Part shown: positions 28,470-37,327 of the stretch, in pieces
How positions within the stretch are numbered: the stretch's first letter is position 1
How the letters are laid out: the number at the start of each line of letters is the position of its first letter
Origin: JAKZVK01 sp965248255
Lineage (GTDB): Bacteria; Acidobacteriota; Terriglobia; Bryobacterales; UBA6623
Direction of reading: 5' to 3'
NCBI GenBank assembly: GCA_965248255.1
Contig: CBDFIW010000003.1
Span: 1,116,001-1,180,000 of the forward strand
Length of the DNA stretch: 64,000 nucleotides
Program-made: the position numbers and the translations under genes
Notes under the pieces: model-generated
What the model saw: the letters and a program-made list of their open reading frames with translations, nothing else
Told to the model about the DNA's origin: nothing
Database searches by the model: none

Positions 28470-29456
28470 ATGAGCAACGAAGCGAAAGTCGGAATCTTTG
28501 TCATCATCGCCCTGATCATCTTCGTGGTGACGTTCCTGTCGGTGGCCAACGTGCAGGTGGCCGGTGAGAAGGTTCGCTACAAGACCTACTTCCGGTTCGC
28601 GGGCGGCTTGGAGTCGGGCCACATGGTTCGGTTCGGCGGCCTCAAGTCGGGTGTCGTGACGGACGTGCGTCCGTGGGAGGACGACTCCACTCAAATCGAG
28701 GTGCTGATGGAGCTTCGCGACGACGTGCCGGTCAACACCAAGTCCCTCGCCAAGGTCAGCTCGTTGAGCGCCCTCGGGCAGAACTACCTCGAGATCACCT
28801 CCGGCGACAACACCGCGCCGCGCATCGAGGCCGACGGGATCATCCCGTCCGCCGAGAGCGCCACGCTCGCCGACGTCACCGAAAAGATCTCCGCCATCGC
28901 CGACACGGCCCAGGTCTTGATGCGCGACGTGCGGCGTGATTTCCACCGCATCACCGAAGACGCCCACGTGTTGCTCGACAACCTCCAGCAGATCACCAAC
29001 GAGAAGAACCAGAAGAGGATCGAAGACCTTCTCGACAACACCAACAGTCTCGTCGCCGACCTCAAACCTCGCATCGCCGACGTGACCGACCAACTCAACT
29101 CGACGATGCGGAACATCGAGCAGCTCTCCGAGGACTTCCGCGTCGTCGCGAAGACGGCCAACACCACGATCTTGAACGTCAGCCGCACGGTCGACGAGGT
29201 GCGGGATCCCTTGAAGAACGATCTCGAAGAGCTGGAACTCACGCTGAAGACGGCGCGCGAGCTACTCGAAGAAGTGCGGGTCCTCGTGGCGATGAACGAA
29301 GACGGCATCAACGAATCGGTCGAGAACTTCCGCAATGCCTCCGAGAACGTCGAGCAGCTGACCGACGAGCTGCGCCAACGTCCCTGGAGCCTCATCCGTG
29401 TCAAGCCGAAGGCCGACCGCCAGGTGCCGCTGCCGCCTGGTTCCGGCGGCAACTAG
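28470..29456 (+). CDS. mlaD: MlaD/MCE-domain substrate-binding protein
   Basis: 328 residues. One N-terminal TM anchor (about 8-27, VGIFVIIALIIFVVTFLS), then an MCE domain (about 35-115, with FRFAGGLESGHMVRFGGLKSG) and a long C-terminal alpha-helical region to about residue 310 rich in charged heptads (RIEDLLDNTNSLVADL...). MCE proteins form periplasmic hexamers that shuttle lipids; the helical tail suggests a longer needle-like assembly than the 180-residue E. coli MlaD. Last gene of the operon, 37 bases after mlaF. Confidence 0.93.
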   Translation: MSNEAKVGIFVIIALIIFVVTFLSVANVQVAGEKVRYKTYFRFAGGLESGHMVRFGGLKSGVVTDVRPWEDDSTQIEVLMELRDDVPVNTKSLAKVSSLSALGQNYLEITSGDNTAPRIEADGIIPSAESATLADVTEKISAIADTAQVLMRDVRRDFHRITEDAHVLLDNLQQITNEKNQKRIEDLLDNTNSLVADLKPRIADVTDQLNSTMRNIEQLSEDFRVVAKTANTTILNVSRTVDEVRDPLKNDLEELELTLKTARELLEEVRVLVAMNEDGINESVENFRNASENVEQLTDELRQRPWSLIRVKPKADRQVPLPPGSGGN

Positions 29457-29472
29457 CGGTCGCCGCGAAGTG

Positions 29473-29499
29473 CAGGCTCTACAGGCTCCGAAGAGCCTG
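29473..29499 (+). terminator. Stem-loop after mlaD, directly upstream of the group II intron
   Basis: CAGGCTCT (29473-29480) pairs perfectly with AGAGCCTG (29492-29499). No T-run follows because intron sequence begins seven bases later at about 29507. Class C group II introns typically insert just after terminator hairpins, so this may be the original mla terminator stem with its T-tract displaced. Confidence 0.5.
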
Positions 29500-29985
29500 G
29501 CCGGTTGTGTGCCGGGCATGTCTGACAGCTTGGAGGTGAAAGTCCTCTGCACAGCCTGATGGAGGTGAAGTGCTAGGGAAGCGCAAGGGCGTCGTCGCGA
29601 GGCGGGGTCCAGAGGAAGCGTGGAACAAAACCGCGACCTGACGAACAGAAACCGGATAAGAGGCATCTTTGGTCGGACGAGCGGACAACTGATCGCGAAG
29701 TCCAGTTCCATCAAGGGCCAAGGCTGTAGATTCGGCAGGTGTGCGGCGAAGGCGGTCAGACTTACCCCGGGAGGTCTGCGTTCCGTCCCGCTGTTTGGGA
29801 CTGGGGGGAGCCGCGAGGCGACCTGATCGGGGCGCAGAAGTCAGCAGAGGGCATAGTAGGCCATGCAGTCGGCAAGGCTAGTAAGGCACTCCACAAGTCG
29901 AAAGACGGAGCCAACAGATAGGCCGAACCGAGAACGATGGCCGAAGGCCCGAACGGAAGAGAGCGGCAAGTAAGACTCGCAACTC

Positions 29986-31371
29986 ATGGACGGCAAGCGG
30001 CAGAAAACCCAGCAACGACTGGCCTTCATGGACGAGCCAAAGGGTGAAGCCCCGAGGCGCGCTCGGCAAGGGACCGAACCGTCCGCGGTGAAGCGGGAAT
30101 CTGAAAGCCCGGCGCGAGAAGAACGACTGATGGAGGAGGTGTGCGAGCGAAGCAATCCCGTAAAGGCTTGGAAACAAGTTCGGGGTAACAAAGGGAGTCC
30201 GGGTGTTGATGGCAAGACCATCGACGAAACGCTGGACGACCTTCGCAAGCACTGGCCAGCCATCCGGGAACAGTTGCTTCAAGGAACGTACAAACCGCAA
30301 CCGGTGCGCAGGGTGGAAATCCCGAAGCCCGGCGGCGGGGTCAGGAAGTTGGGCATCCCTACGGTGCTCGACCGACTGATCCAGCAAGCGGTCTTGCAGG
30401 TTCTGCAGAAGCGCTGGGACCCGACGTTTTCCAACAACAGCTATGGCTTCCGACCGGGACGTTCGGCGCATCAGGCGGTGACTCAGGCGCAAGCCTACGT
30501 CGCCGCAGGCTATCAGTGGGTCGTAGACATCGATCTGGAGAAGTTCTTCGATCGAGTCAACCATGACCTGCTGATGGCTCGTGTCGCCAAACGTGTCCCC
30601 GACAAGCGATTGCTGAAACTCATCCGGGCGTTTCTAACCGTCGGGGTGATGGACGACGGGCTGGTGAGTCCTGCCGACGAAGGCACGCCACAAGGCGGAC
30701 CGTTGTCGCCGTTGTTGTCGAACCTCGTGCTCGGCGATTTGGATCGCGAGTTGGAACGGCGCGGCCATCGCTTCTGCCGCTACGCCGGCGACTGTAACAT
30801 CTACGTTCGCAGTCGCAGGGCGGGGGAACGGGTGATGGCCGGCGTCTGTAAGTTTCTTACAAAGAAACTCCGACTCAAGGTCAACAAATCGAAGAGTGCG
30901 GTGGCTCGACCCAACGATCGGAAGTTCTTAGGCTTTCGCTTGACGACCGGAGCGGAGCCTCAGCGATTGATATCGCCCGAGGCGTTGCAAAGGTTCCAAG
31001 CGCGAGTGCGAGAGCTGACGAGCAGGACGCGCGGGATCAGCATTGAGCGGATGATCGGCTCATTGAGGCCGTATCTGCTCGGCTGGCGGAGCTACTTTGG
31101 CTTCAGCCAAGACCCGCTGGTGTTTCGCAACCTGGATGCGCGGATCCGCCGGAGACTCCGCATGATGACCTGGCGGCAGTGGGGGAATGGGCCGACCCGA
31201 TTCGCCAACCTACGGCGATTGGGCGTGCCGCATTATCGTGCGGCCATTGCCGCCGGTTCCGCCACTGGTTTGTGGGCCATGTCGCGGCACGCGGCTGTCC
31301 AGCAAGCGCTGCCCAATGTCTATTTCGATTCGCTCGGCCTTCCCAGATTGTCGGCATCTTCGAACGCTTAA
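29986..31371 (+). CDS. ltrA: Group II intron reverse transcriptase/maturase with altered active site
   Basis: 461 residues: an RT domain (GSPGVDGKTIDE; IPKPGGGVRKLGIPTVLDRLIQ; SYGFRPGRSAHQAV; DIDLEKFFDRVNHD; GTPQGGPLSPLLSN) and a GIIM maturase domain (SIERMIGSLRPYLLGWRSYF); no endonuclease domain. The catalytic YADD box reads YAGD: codon 268 is GGC instead of GAC. That Asp is one of the metal ligands in all active RTs, so reverse transcription is predicted to be lost while maturase-assisted splicing could persist. The frame is otherwise intact. Confidence 0.93.
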   Translation: MDGKRQKTQQRLAFMDEPKGEAPRRARQGTEPSAVKRESESPAREERLMEEVCERSNPVKAWKQVRGNKGSPGVDGKTIDETLDDLRKHWPAIREQLLQGTYKPQPVRRVEIPKPGGGVRKLGIPTVLDRLIQQAVLQVLQKRWDPTFSNNSYGFRPGRSAHQAVTQAQAYVAAGYQWVVDIDLEKFFDRVNHDLLMARVAKRVPDKRLLKLIRAFLTVGVMDDGLVSPADEGTPQGGPLSPLLSNLVLGDLDRELERRGHRFCRYAGDCNIYVRSRRAGERVMAGVCKFLTKKLRLKVNKSKSAVARPNDRKFLGFRLTTGAEPQRLISPEALQRFQARVRELTSRTRGISIERMIGSLRPYLLGWRSYFGFSQDPLVFRNLDARIRRRLRMMTWRQWGNGPTRFANLRRLGVPHYRAAIAAGSATGLWAMSRHAAVQQALPNVYFDSLGLPRLSASSNA

Positions 31372-31377
31372 CTCCTC

Positions 31378-31420
31378 CGAACCGCCGTGGTACGGGACCC
31401 GTATGCCCGGTGGTGTGACA
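31378..31420 (+). ncRNA. Group II intron domain V
   Basis: A 43-base segment beginning GAACCGCCGTGGTACGGG and ending CCGGTGGTGTG folds as the typical domain V hairpin: an outer stem ACCGCCG/CGGTGGT, a bulge, and an upper stem GTACGGG/CCCGTAT. It starts a few bases after the maturase stop, as expected for the catalytic core of the ribozyme. Confidence 0.8.
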
Positions 31421-31454
31421 GGGAAAGCTCGCGAGGGCCTACCTATGTCGATCC

Positions 31455-31741
31455 ATCCGTCTACGGTGAGGCCCTCCTTCGTCGTATAGCCCACCTGACG
31501 GTGCCGAACGACACCTCCGCCATCAATAAGCAAGATCGTGGGTGTACCACTGACCCCAAAGGCGATGAAGCTCTTGCGGAGGGGGTGTAATCACTTATCA
31601 AAGGACTGTTATCGTCGCTGCCTGGAAATGATCACGGGTCGAGGTGCATCCGGGAGTACACTCCAAGTCTAGGAACGGCCACCCAACAAGTAGAATTTAC
31701 CTCCCTGCCGGAGTCAACAGCTATTCGTGCACCAAAGCCGG
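31455..31741 (-). pseudogene. TlpA/thioredoxin-like C-terminal remnant and degraded spacer
   Basis: Read leftward from about 31600, the sequence encodes RKSFIAFGVSGTPTILLIDG followed by GGVVRHRQVGYTTKEGL and TVDGW, the cis-Pro loop (GTPT) and C-terminal strand-helix of a thioredoxin/TlpA-like protein. An in-frame TGA lies just upstream, no CxxC or start is found, and the coding sense dissolves between 31600 and 31741. It lies downstream of the TPR gene on the same strand and is cut on its other side by the group II intron. Confidence 0.6.
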
Positions 31742-31890
31742 TCATTGCACCCGGGCCGCTTCTATCCGACCTTCCCACGCAGGGTCCAGCTGAAGCGCTC
31801 GACTCCACGCAGCCTCCGCCTCGATGTCTTGACCGAGAGCGTGGTGAGCCTGGCCGAGCAGGAAGAAAGCCCGGGAGTGATCTGGGACTA

Positions 31891-33054
31891 GTGTAGTGCA
31901 CCATAAATAATGTAACTTATATTGACTTCCCATCGTCTCTATTAACAGGAGGCATGGGATGCGAAGAGCACAACCAGTAACTTTGAACACAGCGCAATGC
32001 AAGCAGTTGGACCGCTACGCGCGCGGCCGCCAAGTCGCCGTTCGTCTCGCCCTGCGAGCCAGGATTGTCCTGCTGGCCGCCGACGGTCTCGAGAATAAGC
32101 AGATCGCCGCACAGCTCGGTGTCTCGCGGCAGTTGGTGGCCCGCTGGCGCACGCGCTTTCTCGAAAGCAGCATCGCCGGCATTGCAAAAGACGCCCCACG
32201 GCCCGGTCGTAAACCTGCCGTCTCGAAGCAGAAAGTACAGCAGATCATCCACAAGACCACCCGCGAGAAACCGTCCAACGCCACCCACTGGAGCCGCCGC
32301 ACCATGGCCGCCGCGGCCGGCGTCAGCGCTTCCACCGTGGGACGGATTTGGCGCGCCCATGGCCTCAAGCCCCACCGCGTCAAGACCTTCAAGCTCAGCA
32401 ATGACCCGCGTTTCGCCGAGAAACTCGACGACATCGTCGGACTCTATCTCAATCCGCCTGAGCATGCTCTGGTTCTCTCGCTCGATGAGAAGTCCCAAAT
32501 CCAAGCCCTCGATCGCACCCAGCCCGGCCTGCCGCTCAAAAAGGGACGCGGCCAAACGATGACCCACGATTACAAGCGCAACGGCACGACCACCCTGTTT
32601 GCGGCGCTCAACAGCCTTGACGGCAGCGTGATCGCCGAGTGCATGCCCCGACACAGCCACCAGGAATGGCTGCGCTTCCTGCGCTTAATTGACCGCCGCA
32701 CTCCCAAGGACAAACAGCTTCATCTCATCGTGGACAACTATGCCACCCACAAGCATGCCGCTGTGAAGCGTTGGCTCGATCGTCACCCGCGCTTCCACAT
32801 TCATTTCACCCCGACCTCGGCGTCGTGGCTGAACATGGTCGAGCGATTCTTTCGCGATCTCACCGTCAAGCGCCTGCGCCGCGGCGTGTTTCGCAGCGTG
32901 GACGAGCTCGTCGCCGCCATTGACGACTACATCGCCCAGCACAACGGGCATCCCACGCCCTTCATCTGGACCGCGACCGCCTCCGACATCCTCGAGAAAG
33001 TCAAGCGCGGACGTGCCGCCCTGCCTAAGGTGCAATCTGCTTGACGCACTACAC
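31891..33054 (+). mobile_element. Second IS630-type insertion sequence (1164 bp)
   Basis: Ends are the inverted repeat GTGTAGTGC at 31891 and GCACTACAC ending at 33054, each bordered by the duplicated TA target (31889-31890 and 33055-33056). The interrupted TPR frame confirms the boundaries to the base. It differs in sequence and ends from the element at 10173 and 45069. Confidence 0.95.
31959..33044 (+). CDS. IS630-family transposase
   Basis: 361 residues, intact. N-terminal helix-turn-helix (LENKQIAAQLGVSRQLVARW) and a second helix-turn-helix (AAAAGVSASTVGRIWRAHGL) recognise the ends. The catalytic DDE core has VLSLDEKSQIQALD (Asp), LHLIVDNYATHK (Asp) and SWLNMVERFFRDL (Glu). It is a different IS630 subgroup from the other two copies, whose transposases share HTH-DDE order but little sequence. 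Confidence 0.95.
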   Translation: MRRAQPVTLNTAQCKQLDRYARGRQVAVRLALRARIVLLAADGLENKQIAAQLGVSRQLVARWRTRFLESSIAGIAKDAPRPGRKPAVSKQKVQQIIHKTTREKPSNATHWSRRTMAAAAGVSASTVGRIWRAHGLKPHRVKTFKLSNDPRFAEKLDDIVGLYLNPPEHALVLSLDEKSQIQALDRTQPGLPLKKGRGQTMTHDYKRNGTTTLFAALNSLDGSVIAECMPRHSHQEWLRFLRLIDRRTPKDKQLHLIVDNYATHKHAAVKRWLDRHPRFHIHFTPTSASWLNMVERFFRDLTVKRLRRGVFRSVDELVAAIDDYIAQHNGHPTPFIWTATASDILEKVKRGRAALPKVQSA

Positions 33055-33849
33055 TAGCTCGGCCGCCCGCTGAAAGTCCAGGACGGCACGCGCGTTGTCT
33101 CCCGTGGCCACGTGCTTCGTTCCAAGCGCAAGCCAGCCGTCCGCGCGCTCCGGCATCACCTGCAGGGCGTGCTCCAGGAAAGCGACGGCTTCGGGGTACC
33201 TTCTAGCCTCCCCCTCGGCGTACGCGAGGTTGAAGAGCGAGAGATAGGCGAGAACGGAGGTGTCGGCCACCGTCTGCTGGTAAAGCCCGCGCCATTCGGC
33301 TTCCGGGAGACCCTTCACTTGCCTCGCCCAAGCCAGCCCAAAGCGAGCGTCCAGGTGGTCAGGGTCCAGCTCATGGCCGCGCCGGAAGTGATCCAGAGCT
33401 CGTTCGAGTGCGGCGGGATCGGACGCGCGTTCCTGCATGGCAAGGTTTCCGAGATTGGCCAAACTGGACACGGAAACCCGGATCTCCGTCGGAGCCACAG
33501 TGTCGGGGGTGACCGACCCTCGCGGCAGAACCAACGCAACGCCCCCGACAGCGACGACGGCCCATGCGATCAAGGCCCACCTCAGCTGATCGCGGGACTC
33601 CGAATCAGCCGATTTCCGGGAACCGGATCCTGTTGTCTTGGTCCTCGCCTGGCTTCCCATGTGTCCCTCTCCGCGGTCGAGCGTTGCTGCTCGCCGCCAG
33701 GAAATAGTGCATAACGGGCATTACGAGCAGAGAGTCACGTTCACCGCACAGCTCGTACTCGTTGACCAGATAGGGGGGATCTCATTCATTTCACTGAGAA
33801 CCTTCTTTTTGCGACGGTCCTCGTTGCCGCCCTTCTGCCGCTGATAGCG

Positions 33850-35661
33850 TTGTCGCTGCGCCGGGGTAGGGCGAGCATCCATCTCTTGGGGTTCGTCTTC
33901 CTGTCGCTCGTTTTGCTGGCCGCGGCGGTGCGTCGACCTGAACGGGACATCGAGCTCACGCGCGCACTGCCTGTCCGAACCGACCAGGACGGCATGTTGT
34001 CATCCAGCTCATGCCAGGGCTGCCACCCCGGGCAATACGAAGCCTGGCACAAGAGCTTCCACCGCACGATGACACAAGTGGCTGGTCCGGACACCGTCCT
34101 CCCGCCTTTCGATGGCCGGCATCTGCAAGATCGACGACGTGCCTTCGTCGTCGATCGTCGCAGGGGGGAGTTCTGGATCGCCGAGGTGAAGCCCGGGGAT
34201 CCCTCGCGGGTCATGGAGGTCTCGCCGCCACAGCGCGTCATGATGACGACGGGATCTCGTCACCAGCAAATCTACTGGACAGCGGACCGGGATGGTTCGC
34301 TCGTACAGTTTCCCTGGGTGTACGAGATCGCGGACGGGATTTGGATTCCAACGGAGGACTCGTTTCTCCATCCGGAAGATTGGACGCAGCAGCAAACGAA
34401 GTGGAACCGGGACTGCATTCGCTGTCACTCGGTCGGTCCGCGTCCGAACTTCGACTTCGAGTCGCGGGATTGGGAGACTGAGGTCACCGAGCTAGGCATC
34501 GCCTGCGCAGGGTGTCACGGTCCGGCCGAGGAACACATTCGCTCGCATCACAACCCGCTCCATCGGCATCGGATGCGCGCTTCGGACGTACCCGACCCCA
34601 CCATCGTCAACCCGGCGCGACTCACCAAGGAACGCTCCTCGGAGGTGTGCGGTCAATGTCATTCCTTCGCCACATTTCATGACGGGTTCTACGGTGGTGA
34701 TTGGATGGCCTTCCGTGCCGGCAAGGAGCTCGAGGATCATTTCAAGGTCACCAGGGGAGCTGAGAACGAGAACGCGTTCTGGACAGACGGGACGGCCCGC
34801 ATTGGTGGTCGAGAGTACAACGCGATGATCCTCTCGCGCTGCTACACGGATGGCGAGATGACGTGTCTGTCATGTCACAAGATGCACGGAGACGAACCGC
34901 GTGACCAGCTCACACCGTTCATGGACGGAGACGAAGCCTGCCTCCAATGCCACGAAGATCTCCGCGATCGAGTCGCGGAGCACACCTTCCACGACGCCAC
35001 GAGTAGCGGTAGTCGCTGCCAAAACTGCCACATGCCCTACACGAGCTATGCGCTGCTTGGGGCTGCACGCGCGCATCGCGTGGACTCCCCCGTGGCGTCG
35101 GGACGGACGACGGCCGAACGGCCCAACGCCTGCAATCTCTGCTATCTGGACAGGACGCTGGCGTGGACCGCCGAACATCTCACCGAGTGGTACGGAGCAC
35201 CCGCCGCCGACCTGGACGACGAGCACGAGGAGGTAGCCGCCGCCGTCCTCTGGGCACTTCGCGGCGATGCCGCTCAGCGCTCCATCGTCGCCTGGCACAT
35301 GGGTCAGAGCTGGGCGCTCGAGACGTCGGGCAACAGTTGGGTCACCCCATACCTCGCCCGTCTCCTGGTCGACCCGTACTCCGCCACGCGCCTGATCGCG
35401 TATCGTTCGCTGCGACAGATCACCGACGAGACGGCTCCGTTCGACTATGTCGGCCCTGCCGATGACCGAGCGCGGGTGAGCCGAGACTTCATGCGACGGT
35501 GGGTTACGGCGCGGGTCGCCGATGGGGCGGTCGCTCCCCCGGAGACTCTCATCGTAGGGCCCGGACGACTTTGGGTGGAACGCCTCGAGGAGCTCTACCG
35601 AGAGCGCGACAACCGCCGGATCGTCCTGGCCGAATGCGTACGGGACAGGAGTCATGAATGA
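33850..35661 (+). CDS. Multiheme c-type cytochrome (seven CxxCH plus one CxxCY)
   Basis: 603 residues as drawn from TTG 33850. An N-terminal TM/signal-anchor (HLLGFVFLSLVLLAAAV) exports it. Haem sites: CQGCH, CIRCH, CAGCH, CGQCH, CLSCH, CLQCH and CQNCH; an eighth motif reads CNLCY, with TAT at 35143 where CAT would give the normal His. The C-terminal part (LAWTAEHLTEWYG...) is an alpha-helical HEAT-like region. The frame is open upstream to about 33766 through another hydrophobic stretch but offers only an ATT start, so the true start is uncertain. It is divergent from the broken TPR gene and overlaps the next gene. Likely periplasmic electron transfer; redox substrate unknown. Confidence 0.92.
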   Translation: MSLRRGRASIHLLGFVFLSLVLLAAAVRRPERDIELTRALPVRTDQDGMLSSSSCQGCHPGQYEAWHKSFHRTMTQVAGPDTVLPPFDGRHLQDRRRAFVVDRRRGEFWIAEVKPGDPSRVMEVSPPQRVMMTTGSRHQQIYWTADRDGSLVQFPWVYEIADGIWIPTEDSFLHPEDWTQQQTKWNRDCIRCHSVGPRPNFDFESRDWETEVTELGIACAGCHGPAEEHIRSHHNPLHRHRMRASDVPDPTIVNPARLTKERSSEVCGQCHSFATFHDGFYGGDWMAFRAGKELEDHFKVTRGAENENAFWTDGTARIGGREYNAMILSRCYTDGEMTCLSCHKMHGDEPRDQLTPFMDGDEACLQCHEDLRDRVAEHTFHDATSSGSRCQNCHMPYTSYALLGAARAHRVDSPVASGRTTAERPNACNLCYLDRTLAWTAEHLTEWYGAPAADLDDEHEEVAAAVLWALRGDAAQRSIVAWHMGQSWALETSGNSWVTPYLARLLVDPYSATRLIAYRSLRQITDETAPFDYVGPADDRARVSRDFMRRWVTARVADGAVAPPETLIVGPGRLWVERLEELYRERDNRRIVLAECVRDRSHE

Positions 35662-36145
35662 GCAGGACCACTCCGGCGTGCCCGATGATGCGGACCGGAC
35701 CCAAGCGAGCCGCGTAGCGCATCGCCGTCTCGTTCGAACTCACTTTCGGTGGGGCTGGTGGTCGCTCCTACTGTTTCTGATGCTCGGCGTCTTCCTGGAT
35801 GCTCTGCACGGCTTCAAGGCCGGCTTCTACCTGGATGCATCGAGCGCGACACGTCGCCCACTGGCGCACGCCCATGGCACGCTCGTGTCGCTGCCGCACC
35901 TGGTGCTCGCCGCGTTCTTGAACGCGCACCCCACCTGGCCAGACCGCCTGCGCAGGATCGCCTCGCGGGCTCTGATGGGCGGTAGCATCCTCCTTCCCGC
36001 GGGCTTCTTCCTTGGCGGGCTGTTCACCTACGATGGCGACCCGGGCCTTGGCGTCTACCTCGTACCCGTAGGAGCCGTGCTCCTGGCCGTCGCCGTCTTC
36101 CTAGCCGCCCGAGCGTCCTCACGCATGACAACCATCGGCGGCTGA
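35654..36145 (+). CDS. Four-TM membrane protein coupled to the multiheme cytochrome
   Basis: 163 residues. ATG 35654 lies inside the last codons of the cytochrome gene (ATGAATGA), so translation is coupled. After a hydrophilic 30-residue N-terminus there are four hydrophobic segments (about 35-52, 75-92, 108-126 and 131-148). The motif DALHGFKAGFYLD...LAHAHGTL, with conserved His residues, recurs as I recall it in small proteins of Planctomycetes and Acidobacteria, but I cannot name a function. It may anchor the cytochrome or pass electrons to it. Confidence 0.75.
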   Translation: MNEQDHSGVPDDADRTQASRVAHRRLVRTHFRWGWWSLLLFLMLGVFLDALHGFKAGFYLDASSATRRPLAHAHGTLVSLPHLVLAAFLNAHPTWPDRLRRIASRALMGGSILLPAGFFLGGLFTYDGDPGLGVYLVPVGAVLLAVAVFLAARASSRMTTIGG

Positions 36146-36297
36146 CGCTGCTCGATCCCGCGCGAGTTTCCGGGCTGCGCAACAACGCTCCTCTGGCAGA
36201 TCACTCCTGCTGCGCTTCGATGCTTGCTCCGTCACCAACAGTCGATGACGGAAGCACCGTGCGACGGCCGATAGCTTGCCGCGGATGGCCGACATTC

Positions 36298-37221
36298 TCA
36301 GACCCTCTCGCTCTGGTATCCACGCAGGAGCTCGGAAAACTGCTTACCCTGCAGTAGCTCACCCTCGCGCTTGCGCCACACAGAGCGGTAAAAGCGCCCG
36401 TAGGAACAATAATGCGTCCACGCCCAGTCCTCGCTCAGATCCGTTCCACCGGGGTGAAAGAGCATCTCGACTTCTACCGTATCCGCATTCACCGCTGCCT
36501 GAATGGCCGCCAAGCCTCGTGCCACGCGGGCGAAGGTCATTCGGCCACTGTCGGCAACGCCTAGGAAAAACTCTGGATAATGGAGGCATTCTTGCTCGAG
36601 CCGCGACGCGTAGGGCCGAGACAGGCGAGTCAAGGCCACACTCTTGATGCCACGCACGAGAGCTCCAGGCGAATCAGGGATGCCCACACACTTCCATGGC
36701 TCATTGAGAATACGAATGCGAGCGATCCCATGCTCGTGAGCAAGCGATACGACCTCATCAAATACGAAAGGGACGAGGTGCGCATGACCGTGGCTGTCTA
36801 GCTCAATGGATGGACCCTGCTCATTTTTTCTATCGCCGGTGTCCCCGACGCTGTCACGAAACAACTCCAGCTGTGCGGTTATTTCCAGTCGGATCTGGTC
36901 ATGCAATTGACGGCGTGTGGAAGGCAACGAACGTAGCCAGTACGACCATAGCGACGAGGCTGTATGCCGAAAAAGACCGTCTCCATTCACCAAATGCGTC
37001 ATTTGGGATGAGGCAGTCAGCGGTTTGCCCTCTACGAGGTTGAGGTGCAACGCCAAAGAAAAATTGCGGCGTCGCTGGTATTCCCGGAGGGCGAATCTAA
37101 ACGCCGGGGCATTAACCAAGAGGCTGGCGGAATCGAGGGCCCCATCATCGGCGCAGCGAATGATCTCCTTGGAGACTCCCTCGGTGGCACCGAGATCGTC
37201 GGCATGCACGCGGATCTTCAA
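36298..37221 (-). CDS. YdjC/ChbG-family carbohydrate deacetylase
   Basis: 307 residues, near the family length. Metal site: HADDLG (Asp-Asp), LALHLNL (His) and IELDSHGHAH (His). YdjC enzymes hydrolyse N-acetyl groups from small amino-sugar oligosaccharides in the cytosol. It is 106 bases downstream of the LVIVD propeller gene on the same strand. With the glycosyltransferases at 41-46 kb it fits a cell-surface glycan neighbourhood, though that link is by location only. Confidence 0.88.
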   Translation of the reverse strand: MKIRVHADDLGATEGVSKEIIRCADDGALDSASLLVNAPAFRFALREYQRRRNFSLALHLNLVEGKPLTASSQMTHLVNGDGLFRHTASSLWSYWLRSLPSTRRQLHDQIRLEITAQLELFRDSVGDTGDRKNEQGPSIELDSHGHAHLVPFVFDEVVSLAHEHGIARIRILNEPWKCVGIPDSPGALVRGIKSVALTRLSRPYASRLEQECLHYPEFFLGVADSGRMTFARVARGLAAIQAAVNADTVEVEMLFHPGGTDLSEDWAWTHYCSYGRFYRSVWRKREGELLQGKQFSELLRGYQSERV

Positions 37222-37327
37222 GGTCGGGCTCCCTTGCTAACTACGGGGTTTGAAACGAGGTGCCCAATCGTATCTCGAAGCTTCCGGCTTTGGCCGCGCC
37301 TCCGCGGAGTCGGCCGCGGCACGCGCC

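Larger units (their letters stand above)
29507..31452 (+). mobile_element. Group II intron with internal RT/maturase gene
   Basis: The 5' end is set at GTGTGCCGGGCATG (fits the GUGYG consensus), continuing into CAGCTTGGAGGTGAAAGTCC, a familiar domain I start. About 480 bases of structured domain I-IV RNA precede the RT frame. A recognisable domain V lies at about 31378-31420 and domain VI follows; the 3' end is placed near 31452 (ACCTATGTCGAT) by analogy, give or take a few bases. The left flank is the hairpin after mlaD; the right flank is an antisense thioredoxin remnant. Confidence 0.85.
31742..33660 (-). pseudogene. Membrane-anchored TPR protein, split by an IS630-type element
   Basis: The N-terminal part (33660-33057) has one TM segment (WALIAWAVVAVGGVALVLP, about 29-48) and TPR repeats (LERALDHFRRGHELDPDHLD; AVAFLEHALQVMPERADGWL). 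The remainder (31888-31742) encodes SRAFFLLGQAHHALGQDIEA, the last repeat, and ends LDPAWEGRIEAARVQ. Removing the element and one TA gives a continuous 250-residue protein (...RAAEL-VPDHSRAFF...). Intact TPR proteins of this type accompany multiheme cytochromes such as the one divergently encoded at 33850. The current N-terminal piece stops one codon into the element. Confidence 0.92.
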
